The translations under genes and the position numbers were made by a program. Below the pieces are notes generated by a model that was not told the origin of the DNA, ran no database searches, and was given only the letters and a program-made list of their open reading frames with translations. Positions 6,383 through 12,055 of a stretch of DNA of 16,157 nucleotides are shown one piece after another. Location: assembly GCA_900321665.1 (NCBI GenBank), contig ONWY01000004.1:1-16157 (forward strand). Reading direction: 5' to 3'. Position 1 is the stretch's first letter, and each line of letters starts with the position of its first letter. The stretch is from an uncultured Eubacteriales bacterium. Its GTDB lineage: Bacteria; Bacillota; Clostridia; Oscillospirales; Acutalibacteraceae.

Positions 6383-7024
6383 AACCGCAAAGGTTTCTTC
6401 AAGCGCTTTGTAGTTGTATTCCAAGGCGGAAGCCTCCAAGCTCGGAGGGGAGAGGACAAAGGAGGGCAGCAGCGCCTTTTGGCTGGTCCAATTACAAAAT
6501 TTTGCGCTGATGCCGCTGTCATCCTGCGCCTGCGGCAGCTTCGAGCAGGCGCAAAGGATTTTGCCGACGGTATCCGCATCGCGCGAGAGGCTTTCATTTT
6601 CCTGCGCACAGTAGATATGCCCGTTGCTGCCGCTGATGCACACGAGCATACCGGCGCTGTGATAAGCGAGGTATTTGGCAAGAGGCGACAAATCGGAAAT
6701 GACCAAGCATTCATCCTCATAGCGCATTTTCGGCGGGCAGACGGCGGGGATGATGATAATCGAGCGGCGCTTAAATGCTTTTCTTGCGGCAATTCCCGCA
6801 ATGGTTTTGCCCGCTTCCATATCCGCAAGCAGGGTGTCGAAAAATTTTAGAAGCAGAGGGGCGGATTGCCATTCCTGCGCACCGAAGCCCCCTGCAAAGA
6901 TAATCGGCTTGTCCGCAGTGCCGAAGCGCAGCGCCGGGATGTGATTATCAATGAGAAAGACAGAGGCGTTTTTATACTTATCATTGATAGAGAAAATGGT
7001 GTCCCACAGGGCGGACATAAACAT
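6368..7024 (-). CDS. M14 carboxypeptidase-like protein with degenerate active site
   Basis: A 218-residue protein that I place, with reservations, in the M14 zinc peptidase superfamily. Family landmarks: IIFAGGFGAQEWQSAPLLLKF (residues 41-61) resembles the 'G-x-H-A-N-E-W-x-T-x-P-L-L-L' zinc site, IIIIPAVCPP (89-98) the PMVNPDG strand, LVCISGSNGHIY (127-138) the HSQGEEIYW segment, and LPSFVLSPP the C-terminal PGFTxE. In each the functional residue differs: zinc His is G48 (E51 remains), Asn-Asp are C96-P98, the second zinc His is about S131 and the catalytic Glu is S192. Peptidase activity is therefore unlikely. It is also shorter than usual. The start at 7024 is set by AGGAGG nine bases upstream; an in-frame ATG at 7048 lies before that site. 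It is transcribed divergently from the NUDIX gene. Role unknown. Confidence 0.6.
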   Translation of the reverse strand: MFMSALWDTIFSINDKYKNASVFLIDNHIPALRFGTADKPIIFAGGFGAQEWQSAPLLLKFFDTLLADMEAGKTIAGIAARKAFKRRSIIIIPAVCPPKMRYEDECLVISDLSPLAKYLAYHSAGMLVCISGSNGHIYCAQENESLSRDADTVGKILCACSKLPQAQDDSGISAKFCNWTSQKALLPSFVLSPPSLEASALEYNYKALEETFAVCSLL

Positions 7025-7033
7025 AATTTCATT

Positions 7034-7039
7034 CCTCCT
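7034..7039 (-). promoter_or_regulatory. Shine-Dalgarno that fixes the M14-like start
   Basis: A perfect AGGAGG on the minus strand lies nine bases before the ATG at 7024 and inside the frame that would follow the alternative ATG at 7048, so the downstream start is preferred. Confidence 0.75.
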
Positions 7040-7049
7040 AACGGTCATT

Positions 7050-7079
7050 ATGATAAATTGTATGGAAAAAGCAAAGCAA
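7050..7079 (-). promoter_or_regulatory. Weak candidate promoter of the M14-like gene
   Basis: On the minus strand TATCAT (7050-7055) lies 18 bases after TTGCTT (7074-7079). It overlaps the stronger divergent NUDIX promoter almost completely, so the two may compete for polymerase. Confidence 0.4.
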
Positions 7080-7086
7080 ATATGAT
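7058..7086 (+). promoter_or_regulatory. Promoter of the NUDIX-nth genes
   Basis: TTGTAT (7058-7063), 17 bases, then TATGAT (7081-7086), followed by a leader of about 38 bases to the NUDIX ATG. It could also serve nth, which overlaps the NUDIX stop. Confidence 0.7.
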
Positions 7087-7131
7087 AAAATGTTTCTTGG
7101 AAACGAAGTGAAAAACGAAGGAAGCATACAT

Positions 7132-7683
7132 ATGGATTTAAAAGAGACTTTTGTCAAAAATATTGCTACCTATAAAGGCAATATATTAACCTTTCGCATT
7201 GATGAGGTGCTTTGCCCTAACGGAAAAACCTCCACAAGGGATATCATTGACCATAACGGCGGTGTTTGCGTTGCACCGATAACGGAGGATGAGGAATTGG
7301 TATTTATTCGCCAATTTCGCTATGCCTACGAGGAGGAAATGCTCGAGTTGCCCGCGGGAAAGCTCGAAGCGGGCGAACAAGCGGATGTGGAGGCTGCCGG
7401 CAGGCGCGAGCTGCGCGAGGAAACCGGAGCCGTTGCCCGGCAGATGATAGACTTGGGTGTATTTTACCCCACCTGCGGCTATTGTAATGAAAAGATTTAT
7501 CTTTTTGCGGCAAAGGGCTTGGAATTCGGCGCGCAGCACTTGGATGCGGATGAATTTATCGAACCGCTCAAAATCAAGCTCACCGATGCGGTGCGGATGG
7601 TGATGGACGGCACAATAAAGGACGGCAAGACCGTTGCCATTGTTTTAAAGCTGAACGAAATGAAAAGGAACGGCACATTATGA
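7132..7683 (+). CDS. NUDIX hydrolase, ADP-ribose pyrophosphatase type
   Basis: A 183-residue protein related to ADP-ribose pyrophosphatases (NudF group), which cleave ADP-ribose to AMP and ribose 5-phosphate and so remove free ADP-ribose. An N-terminal beta domain (GNILTFRIDEVLCPNGK) precedes the catalytic fold with VFIRQFRYAYEEEMLELPAGKLEAGE. That ELPAGK(L/I)E segment is typical of the group. The NUDIX box reads G76-x5-E82 then R92-E93-L94-R95-E96-E97-T98-G99, with metal-binding glutamates 96 and 97 present. The gap between E82 and R92 is nine residues instead of seven, a small insertion. AAGGAAG lies seven bases before the ATG. The last bases overlap the nth start (ATGA), so the two are translationally coupled. 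Other nucleoside diphosphate substrates cannot be excluded. Confidence 0.9.
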   Translation: MDLKETFVKNIATYKGNILTFRIDEVLCPNGKTSTRDIIDHNGGVCVAPITEDEELVFIRQFRYAYEEEMLELPAGKLEAGEQADVEAAGRRELREETGAVARQMIDLGVFYPTCGYCNEKIYLFAAKGLEFGAQHLDADEFIEPLKIKLTDAVRMVMDGTIKDGKTVAIVLKLNEMKRNGTL

Positions 7684-8321
7684 CACGAAAAGAACGCGCA
7701 GCGTTGATTATCGAGAAAATGAAGCAGATGTACCCCGATGCGCTCTGCTCTTTGCAGTATAGCGACCCGCTGCAGCTGCTCATAGCGGTGGTGCTCTCCG
7801 CGCAGTGCACGGATGCACGGGTAAACAAAGTCACCCCGGCGCTGTTTGAGCGCTTTCCCGATTTGGATGCTTTTTGCGCAGCTCAGGTAGAGGAAATCGG
7901 TGAATACATCCGCTCCTGCGGCTTTTATAATTCCAAATCAAAAAATATTTCCGGCTTGTGTAAGATGATAAAAAGTGATTTTGGCGGCAAGGTGCCGGAT
8001 ACCATTGAGCAGTTGACCAAATTGCCGGGTGTCGGCAGGAAAACCGCCAATCTCATTTGCGGCGATGTTTACGGGACTGACGGTTATGTGGTGGATACCC
8101 ATATGATTCGCATTTCGCAGCGCATGGGCTTGTGTACGGTCAAAAAGGGAGACAGTAACCCGGCGCTGAGCATCGAAATGCAGTTGAGAAAAATACTGCC
8201 CGAGAGCGAAAGCTCCGATTTCTGCCACCGCATTGTGCTGCATGGCAGAGCCCTGTGCACGGCGAGAAAAGCCAAGTGCGAGGAGTGTGCGCTCGGTGAT
8301 ATTTGCATGAAAAAAATCTGA
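7680..8321 (+). CDS. nth: Endonuclease III (DNA glycosylase/AP lyase)
   Basis: Bifunctional base-excision-repair enzyme that removes oxidised pyrimidines and cleaves the abasic strand by beta-elimination. The 213-residue product has the helix-hairpin-helix LPGVGRKTAN with the Schiff-base lysine K121 and the catalytic aspartate D139 in VDTHMIRISQRMG. The C-terminal [4Fe-4S] loop is complete: Cys193, Cys200, Cys203 and Cys209 with spacing C-x6-C-x2-C-x5-C. The N-terminal SAQCTDARVNKVTP is typical, and length matches E. coli Nth (211). Its ATG overlaps the NUDIX stop by 4 bases. rarA follows after 45 bases, giving a small genome-maintenance cluster. Confidence 0.97.
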   Translation: MTRKERAALIIEKMKQMYPDALCSLQYSDPLQLLIAVVLSAQCTDARVNKVTPALFERFPDLDAFCAAQVEEIGEYIRSCGFYNSKSKNISGLCKMIKSDFGGKVPDTIEQLTKLPGVGRKTANLICGDVYGTDGYVVDTHMIRISQRMGLCTVKKGDSNPALSIEMQLRKILPESESSDFCHRIVLHGRALCTARKAKCEECALGDICMKKI

Positions 8322-8366
8322 TTGCCTAAGGCAATCGGGCACAACAAACAACAAGGGAGAAAAGCG

Positions 8367-9629
8367 ATGAGACCTTTGGCGGACAGAGCCAGACCGACGG
8401 ATATTGCGGATGTTTGCGGGCAAAAGCATATTCTCGGTGAAAATATGCCGCTGCGCAATATTATTGAAGGCGGCGAAATTCCCAATATGATATTTTACGG
8501 ACCCTCCGGTATCGGTAAAACCACTGTGGCGAGCATTATTGCGGCAAAAACAAATAAGCGCCTGCACAAGCTCAACGGCACAATGGCATCTACAAAGGAT
8601 ATTAAAGAAATTGTGGATGAGCTGGATACCATGATGGCGCCCGACGGCGTGCTGTTGTATTTAGACGAGATACAATATTTTAATAAGCGCCAGCAGCAAT
8701 CGCTCTTGCAGTATATGGAAAACGGCAAGATAACGCTGATTGCTTCCCCCACCGAAAACCCGTATTTTTATGTGTATTCGGCGATTTTGTCGCGCGCAAC
8801 GGTGTTTGAGTTTAAACCCATTGTTGCGGCGGATTTAGAGCCCGTGGTGCGCCGCGGTCTTGCGCTGCTCGCGGCGGAAAATGCGCTGGAGATTCGTTGT
8901 GATGATGCGGTGGTGAGCAAAATTGCGGGCAGTTGCGGCGGCGATGCCAGAAAAGCGCTTAACGCCACGGAAAATTGCTTCTTGGCAAGCAAGCGCGAGA
9001 ACGGTATTTGCGAAATTACACTTGAAACCGCTCAAGCGCTCGCACAAAAATCCTCCTTGCGCTATGATAAAGACGGAGATGAGCACTACGACATCGTTTC
9101 CGCCTACCAAAAAAGCATGCGCGGCTCCGACCCGCAGGCGGCATTGCACTACCTGGCAAGGCTGCTCGAGGCGGGGGATTTGCCAAGCGCCTGCCGCAGG
9201 CTGATGGTGTGCGCTTGCGAGGATGTGGGGCTTGCATACCCGCAAATTATCCCGATTGTGAAGGCGGCGGTAGATGCCGCTTTGCAGGTGGGGCTGCCCG
9301 AAGCGCGTATTCCGCTTGCCGATGCGGTTATTTTGGTTGCTACCAGCCCGAAAAGCAACTCCGGCGCCGGTGCCATTGATGCGGCGCTTGCCGATGTCAG
9401 AGCCGGTAACATCGGACCGATACCGCGCCGCCTGCAAAACAAGCACTATGACGGCGAGGGCGATGTGGAAAAAGGGCAGCATTACCTGTATCCGCACGCA
9501 TTCGAAAACCATTGGGTGCAGCAGCAATACCTGCCCGATGTCATTAAGGACGCGGTATACTATGAGCCGGGCGAGAACAAGATGGAGCAGGCAGCGCAGG
9601 CGTATTGGAAAAAAATAAAGGGCAACTAA
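8367..9629 (+). CDS. rarA: Replication-associated recombination ATPase RarA (MgsA)
   Basis: A AAA+ ATPase of the RarA/MgsA/WRNIP1 family, related to clamp-loader subunits, acting at stalled replication forks. The 420-residue product starts with the conserved MRPLADRARPTDIADVCGQ box. Walker A is GPSGIGKTT (45-53, K51), Walker B LLYLDEIQ (D100, E101), and a LSRAT segment (142-146) fits the arginine-finger/sensor region. The C-terminal half, with ARLLEAGDLPSACRRLM, CACEDVGLA and GPIPRRLQNKHYDGEG, matches the tetramerisation and MgsA domain. The usual C-terminal YLYPHAFENHWVQQQYLP is present, so the gene is full length. I chose the ATG at 8367 because GGGAG lies seven bases upstream and the homology starts there; an upstream TTG gives only an unsupported 15-residue extension. 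No terminator is visible downstream. Confidence 0.96.
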   Translation: MRPLADRARPTDIADVCGQKHILGENMPLRNIIEGGEIPNMIFYGPSGIGKTTVASIIAAKTNKRLHKLNGTMASTKDIKEIVDELDTMMAPDGVLLYLDEIQYFNKRQQQSLLQYMENGKITLIASPTENPYFYVYSAILSRATVFEFKPIVAADLEPVVRRGLALLAAENALEIRCDDAVVSKIAGSCGGDARKALNATENCFLASKRENGICEITLETAQALAQKSSLRYDKDGDEHYDIVSAYQKSMRGSDPQAALHYLARLLEAGDLPSACRRLMVCACEDVGLAYPQIIPIVKAAVDAALQVGLPEARIPLADAVILVATSPKSNSGAGAIDAALADVRAGNIGPIPRRLQNKHYDGEGDVEKGQHYLYPHAFENHWVQQQYLPDVIKDAVYYEPGENKMEQAAQAYWKKIKGN

Positions 9630-9650
9630 TATAATATATAAAAATAATAC

Positions 9651-9679
9651 TTGACAAGAGAAAAGTGCTGTGATAGAAT
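9651..9679 (+). promoter_or_regulatory. Strong SigA-type promoter of the rimP-nusA-infB operon
   Basis: A perfect TTGACA (9651-9656), a 17-base spacer and TAGAAT (9674-9679). An AGTGCT/AGCACT inverted repeat (9664-9669 and 9680-9685) brackets the -10. Transcription would start near 9686, giving a leader of about 67 bases. Confidence 0.85.
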
Positions 9680-9705
9680 AGCACTGTTAATGAGTATGGT
9701 AAGAA

Positions 9706-9739
9706 TGGAGAGTAGGTTTTAACCTGCTCTCCACTTTTT
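9706..9739 (+). terminator. Leader hairpin with T tract before rimP, candidate attenuator
   Basis: TGGAGAGTAGGTT and AACCTGCTCTCCA pair over 13 positions with one G-U pair and a tiny loop, followed by CTTTTT. It lies inside the operon leader, downstream of the promoter and one base before AGGAG of rimP. The T tract is short and offset from the stem by a C, as in weak or NusA-dependent terminators. No competing antiterminator strand is evident in the short leader. Regulation by NusA is inferred from the B. subtilis nusA operon. Confidence 0.65.
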
Positions 9740-9753
9740 AAGGAGAAAAGACA

Positions 9754-10239
9754 ATGGCAAGCACAAAAAAACCGAACACGGTAGAGCGCGTTTTGGAAAT
9801 TGCCGCACCGATTGCCGCGCAGCTGGGGCTGGAGATTTGGGATGTTCGCTATCTCAAAGAGGGCAGTGATTGGTACTTGCGGGTGTTTATTGATAAGCCC
9901 GAGGGTGTCGGCATTAACGACTGCGTGGATATGAGCCATGCGCTCGACAAGCCGCTCGATGAAGGCGTCTTTATTCCAAATGCCTACATTTTGGAGGTCA
10001 GCTCCCCCGGTGTGGAGCGAGAGCTGACAAAGCCGGAGCATTTTGAAAAAATGCGCGGCAGAGCAATTCAAGTGAAATTAATTCGTCCGCTCGAAGGGCA
10101 AAGGGAGTTTTCGGGCACCTTGGAAAGCTTCGAAAACGGTATCATTACTTTTGTCGGAGCGGATGAAAACAAAATAAGTATCAACAAAAAAGACACCGCT
10201 TATGTGCGGTTGGATGATTTTGGAGGAGTAGAGCAATGA
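9754..10239 (+). CDS. rimP: Ribosome maturation factor RimP
   Basis: Cytoplasmic factor that binds free 30S subunits and helps assemble the 16S central pseudoknot and S12 region. The 161-residue protein has an N-terminal alpha/beta domain with GLEIWDVRYLKEG and YLRVFIDKPEGVGINDC, the family motif VSSPGVERELTKPEHF (about 83-98), and a C-terminal SH3-like barrel ending with KISINKKDTAYVRL. AGGAG lies eight bases before the ATG. It is the first gene of the nusA operon, as in most bacteria, and its stop overlaps the nusA start (ATGA). Confidence 0.96.
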   Translation: MASTKKPNTVERVLEIAAPIAAQLGLEIWDVRYLKEGSDWYLRVFIDKPEGVGINDCVDMSHALDKPLDEGVFIPNAYILEVSSPGVERELTKPEHFEKMRGRAIQVKLIRPLEGQREFSGTLESFENGIITFVGADENKISINKKDTAYVRLDDFGGVEQ

Positions 10240-11459
10240 ACAGCGAATTTTTCGAAGCAGTAAAAGCACTTGCAGCCGAAAAGAACATTTCCACAGACTA
10301 TCTTTTCACCAAGATAGAGGCGGCGCTTGCAGCAGCGATGCGCAAGAATTACGGCGGCAACAACAAGGAAAGAGAAGTGGTCAAGTGCAATATTGATACG
10401 GAAAAGCACACCATCAATATTTGGGCTGAGTTGGAAGTGGTTGAGGAAATCACGGAGCCCGGTGCTCAAATCCTTCCGGAGGATGCCAAGGCACTCGATA
10501 AAAATGCAAAGCCGGGCGACTTTGTTATCAAGCCCATCGAGCTTTCCGAATACGGCAGAATTGCAGCGCAAACCGCAAAGCATGTCATTCGCCAAGGCAT
10601 CAGAGAGGCGGAGAGAAGCCGCCAAATTGAGGAGTTCCGCTCCAAGAAGCAGGAAATTGTCAGCGCCAAGGTGGCGCGCATTGACCCGATTAAGGGCAAT
10701 GTTTCTCTGGAAATTGCCGGCGGCGACGCGGTGCTTCCCAAGAAGGAGCAGGTGCCCGGCGAGAGCTTTACAGAGGGTCAGCACATTCAAGTGTACATTG
10801 TCGATGTCAGAGATGATGAGAGAGGCTCCAAGGTGATGATTTCCAGAACGCACCCCGGCTTTGTCAGAAGATTGTTCGAGAGAGAAGTGCCCGAAATCTT
10901 TGAGGGCGAGGTGGAAATCAAGAGCGTTTCCCGCGAGGCGGGCAGCAGAACCAAAATCGCGGTGTATGCGGCAGATGAGGATATCGACCCCGTCGGTGCC
11001 TGCATCGGGCCGAAGGGCGCAAGAGTCAATACCATTGTGGATGTACTCGGCGGCGAAAAAATCGATATCATTAAATATAGCGAGGACCCGGCAGAGTACA
11101 TCAGTGCGGCGCTTGCACCGGCAGATGTGACCGAGGTGCTTGTGGCGGCAGACGGTGCCAAGGAGTGCCGCGCGGCAGTGCCCGATAACCAGCTTTCGCT
11201 CGCTATCGGCAACAAGGGTCAAAACGCACGCCTGGCAGCGAAGCTGACCGGTTGGAAAATCGATATCAAACCGGAATCGGTATTTTATGAAGAAATAGAA
11301 AACGAAAAGGCTGCGGCGCTCGAAGCGGAAATTGCCGCTGCAGAGGCGGCAGAAGCAGCACAGGAAGCCGAGGCCGCAGAAGAAGCGGTTGAAGCCGGCA
11401 CGGAAGAAACCGAAGCGGTCGCACAAGAAGCTGCACAAAGCGAAGAAGCGGCTGAATAA
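10236..11459 (+). CDS. nusA: Transcription termination/antitermination factor NusA
   Basis: RNA-polymerase-bound factor that promotes pausing and hairpin-dependent termination. In the 407 residues the N-terminal polymerase-binding domain (about 1-125) is followed by S1 (about 130-200, KGNVSLEIAGGDAVLP through VYIVDVR), KH1 with GPKGARVNTIVDVLGGEK (258-261 GPKG) and KH2 with AIGNKGQNARLAAKLTGW (GNKG at 325-328). There are no acidic AR1/AR2 repeats like those of Proteobacteria. Instead the protein ends in a 55-residue Ala/Glu-rich low-complexity tail, acidic and probably disordered or helical, longer than in B. subtilis NusA. Its ATGA overlap with rimP suggests coupling. NusA may act on its own operon leader. 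Confidence 0.97.
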   Translation: MNSEFFEAVKALAAEKNISTDYLFTKIEAALAAAMRKNYGGNNKEREVVKCNIDTEKHTINIWAELEVVEEITEPGAQILPEDAKALDKNAKPGDFVIKPIELSEYGRIAAQTAKHVIRQGIREAERSRQIEEFRSKKQEIVSAKVARIDPIKGNVSLEIAGGDAVLPKKEQVPGESFTEGQHIQVYIVDVRDDERGSKVMISRTHPGFVRRLFEREVPEIFEGEVEIKSVSREAGSRTKIAVYAADEDIDPVGACIGPKGARVNTIVDVLGGEKIDIIKYSEDPAEYISAALAPADVTEVLVAADGAKECRAAVPDNQLSLAIGNKGQNARLAAKLTGWKIDIKPESVFYEEIENEKAAALEAEIAAAEAAEAAQEAEAAEEAVEAGTEETEAVAQEAAQSEEAAE

Positions 11460-11467
11460 GAAAAAAG

Positions 11468-11474
11468 AAGGTGA
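11468..11474 (+). promoter_or_regulatory. Shine-Dalgarno supporting the rnpM TTG start
   Basis: AAGGTGA lies five bases before TTG at 11480, a good distance, whereas it overlaps the GTG at 11471 and cannot serve it. Confidence 0.6.
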
Positions 11475-11479
11475 GCAGG

Positions 11480-11749
11480 TTGAAGCAAAAAAAGATACCT
11501 GAAAGGTTATGCCTCGGCTGCAACGAGAGCAAGGATAAGCGGGAGCTGATTCGCGTGGTCAAAACAAAGGACGGCGCCATCTTTCTCGACAAAACCGGCA
11601 AAGCCAACGGCAGAGGCGCTTATATTTGCAACAACCCGGCTTGCTTGGAAAAAGCGATAAAAACAAGGCGCATTTCAAAATCTCTTTCCACACAGATTCC
11701 CGAGGAAGTGTACCAATCTTTAAGGCAGGCGATTGAAAGTGACAGCTAA
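11480..11749 (+). CDS. rnpM: RNase P modulator RnpM (YlxR)
   Basis: Small RNA-binding protein of the YlxR family; the B. subtilis member binds RNase P RNA and modulates its activity. The 89-residue product begins KQKKIPERLCLGC, the conserved family N-terminus, and carries ELIRVVKTKDG, then LDKTGKANGRGAYIC, where GRGAY is the signature, and ends with a helical segment. Two in-frame starts exist. The TTG at 11480 is preferred because the ribosome site suits it and the protein then starts as relatives do; GTG at 11471 would add three residues. The 3' end overlaps ylxQ by 17 bases. Cysteines 10 and 13 (CLGC) may bind a metal, but only two are close together here. Confidence 0.92.
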   Translation: MKQKKIPERLCLGCNESKDKRELIRVVKTKDGAIFLDKTGKANGRGAYICNNPACLEKAIKTRRISKSLSTQIPEEVYQSLRQAIESDS

Positions 11750-12050
11750 AGCATTATCTCTTTTGGGACTTGCCAAAAAAGCCGGCAAGCTTTCTGCCGG
11801 GCACGATGCGGTGCTGGAGGCACTGCAACGGAAAAAATCGGTTTTAATCATTCTCGCTGCCGATGCTTCCGCGCGGGTCGAGAGAGAAATGAAGCGGGAA
11901 GTGACATTCCAAAACAGTAGCGCACAGGTAGTGCGCATCCAATATACAATGGCGGAAATAGGCCGCGCATTGCCGCACAAGGTTGGGGTTGTGAGTGTAA
12001 ACGATGCATCGTTTGCCTCGGCAGTGCTCAAAGCAATAGAGGAGGGCTGA
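11733..12050 (+). CDS. ylxQ: L7Ae-family RNA-binding protein YlxQ
   Basis: A 105-residue protein of the ribosomal L7Ae/L30e family, whose members bind kink-turn RNA. The sequence SLLGLAKKAGKLSAGHDAVLEALQRKK (residues 9-35) matches the conserved N-terminal helix and glycine loop; VLIILAADAS and the VGVVSVNDASFASAVL strand-helix end complete the fold. The start is TTG (11733) or GTG (11739); both lie within the end of rnpM, and the ribosome site is weak (AAGG/CAGG at 11722-11729), so coupling to rnpM is likely. infB begins 6 bases after the stop, the standard order nusA-rnpM-ylxQ-infB. Confidence 0.9.
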   Translation: MKVTAKALSLLGLAKKAGKLSAGHDAVLEALQRKKSVLIILAADASARVEREMKREVTFQNSSAQVVRIQYTMAEIGRALPHKVGVVSVNDASFASAVLKAIEEG

Positions 12051-12055
12051 TAAGT

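Noticed and set aside
8320..8336. GATTGCC-TAA-GGCAATC dyad between nth and rarA
   Set aside because: Only a 7-bp stem with no following T tract, so it is not a convincing terminator; it could be a minor mRNA hairpin.
9630..9650. Terminator after rarA
   Set aside because: Only AT-rich alternating sequence, with no stable hairpin.
10200..11438. Long minus-strand open frame opposite nusA
   Set aside because: It is Cys/Phe/Arg-rich and mirrors the biased codon use of nusA; there is no plausible product.
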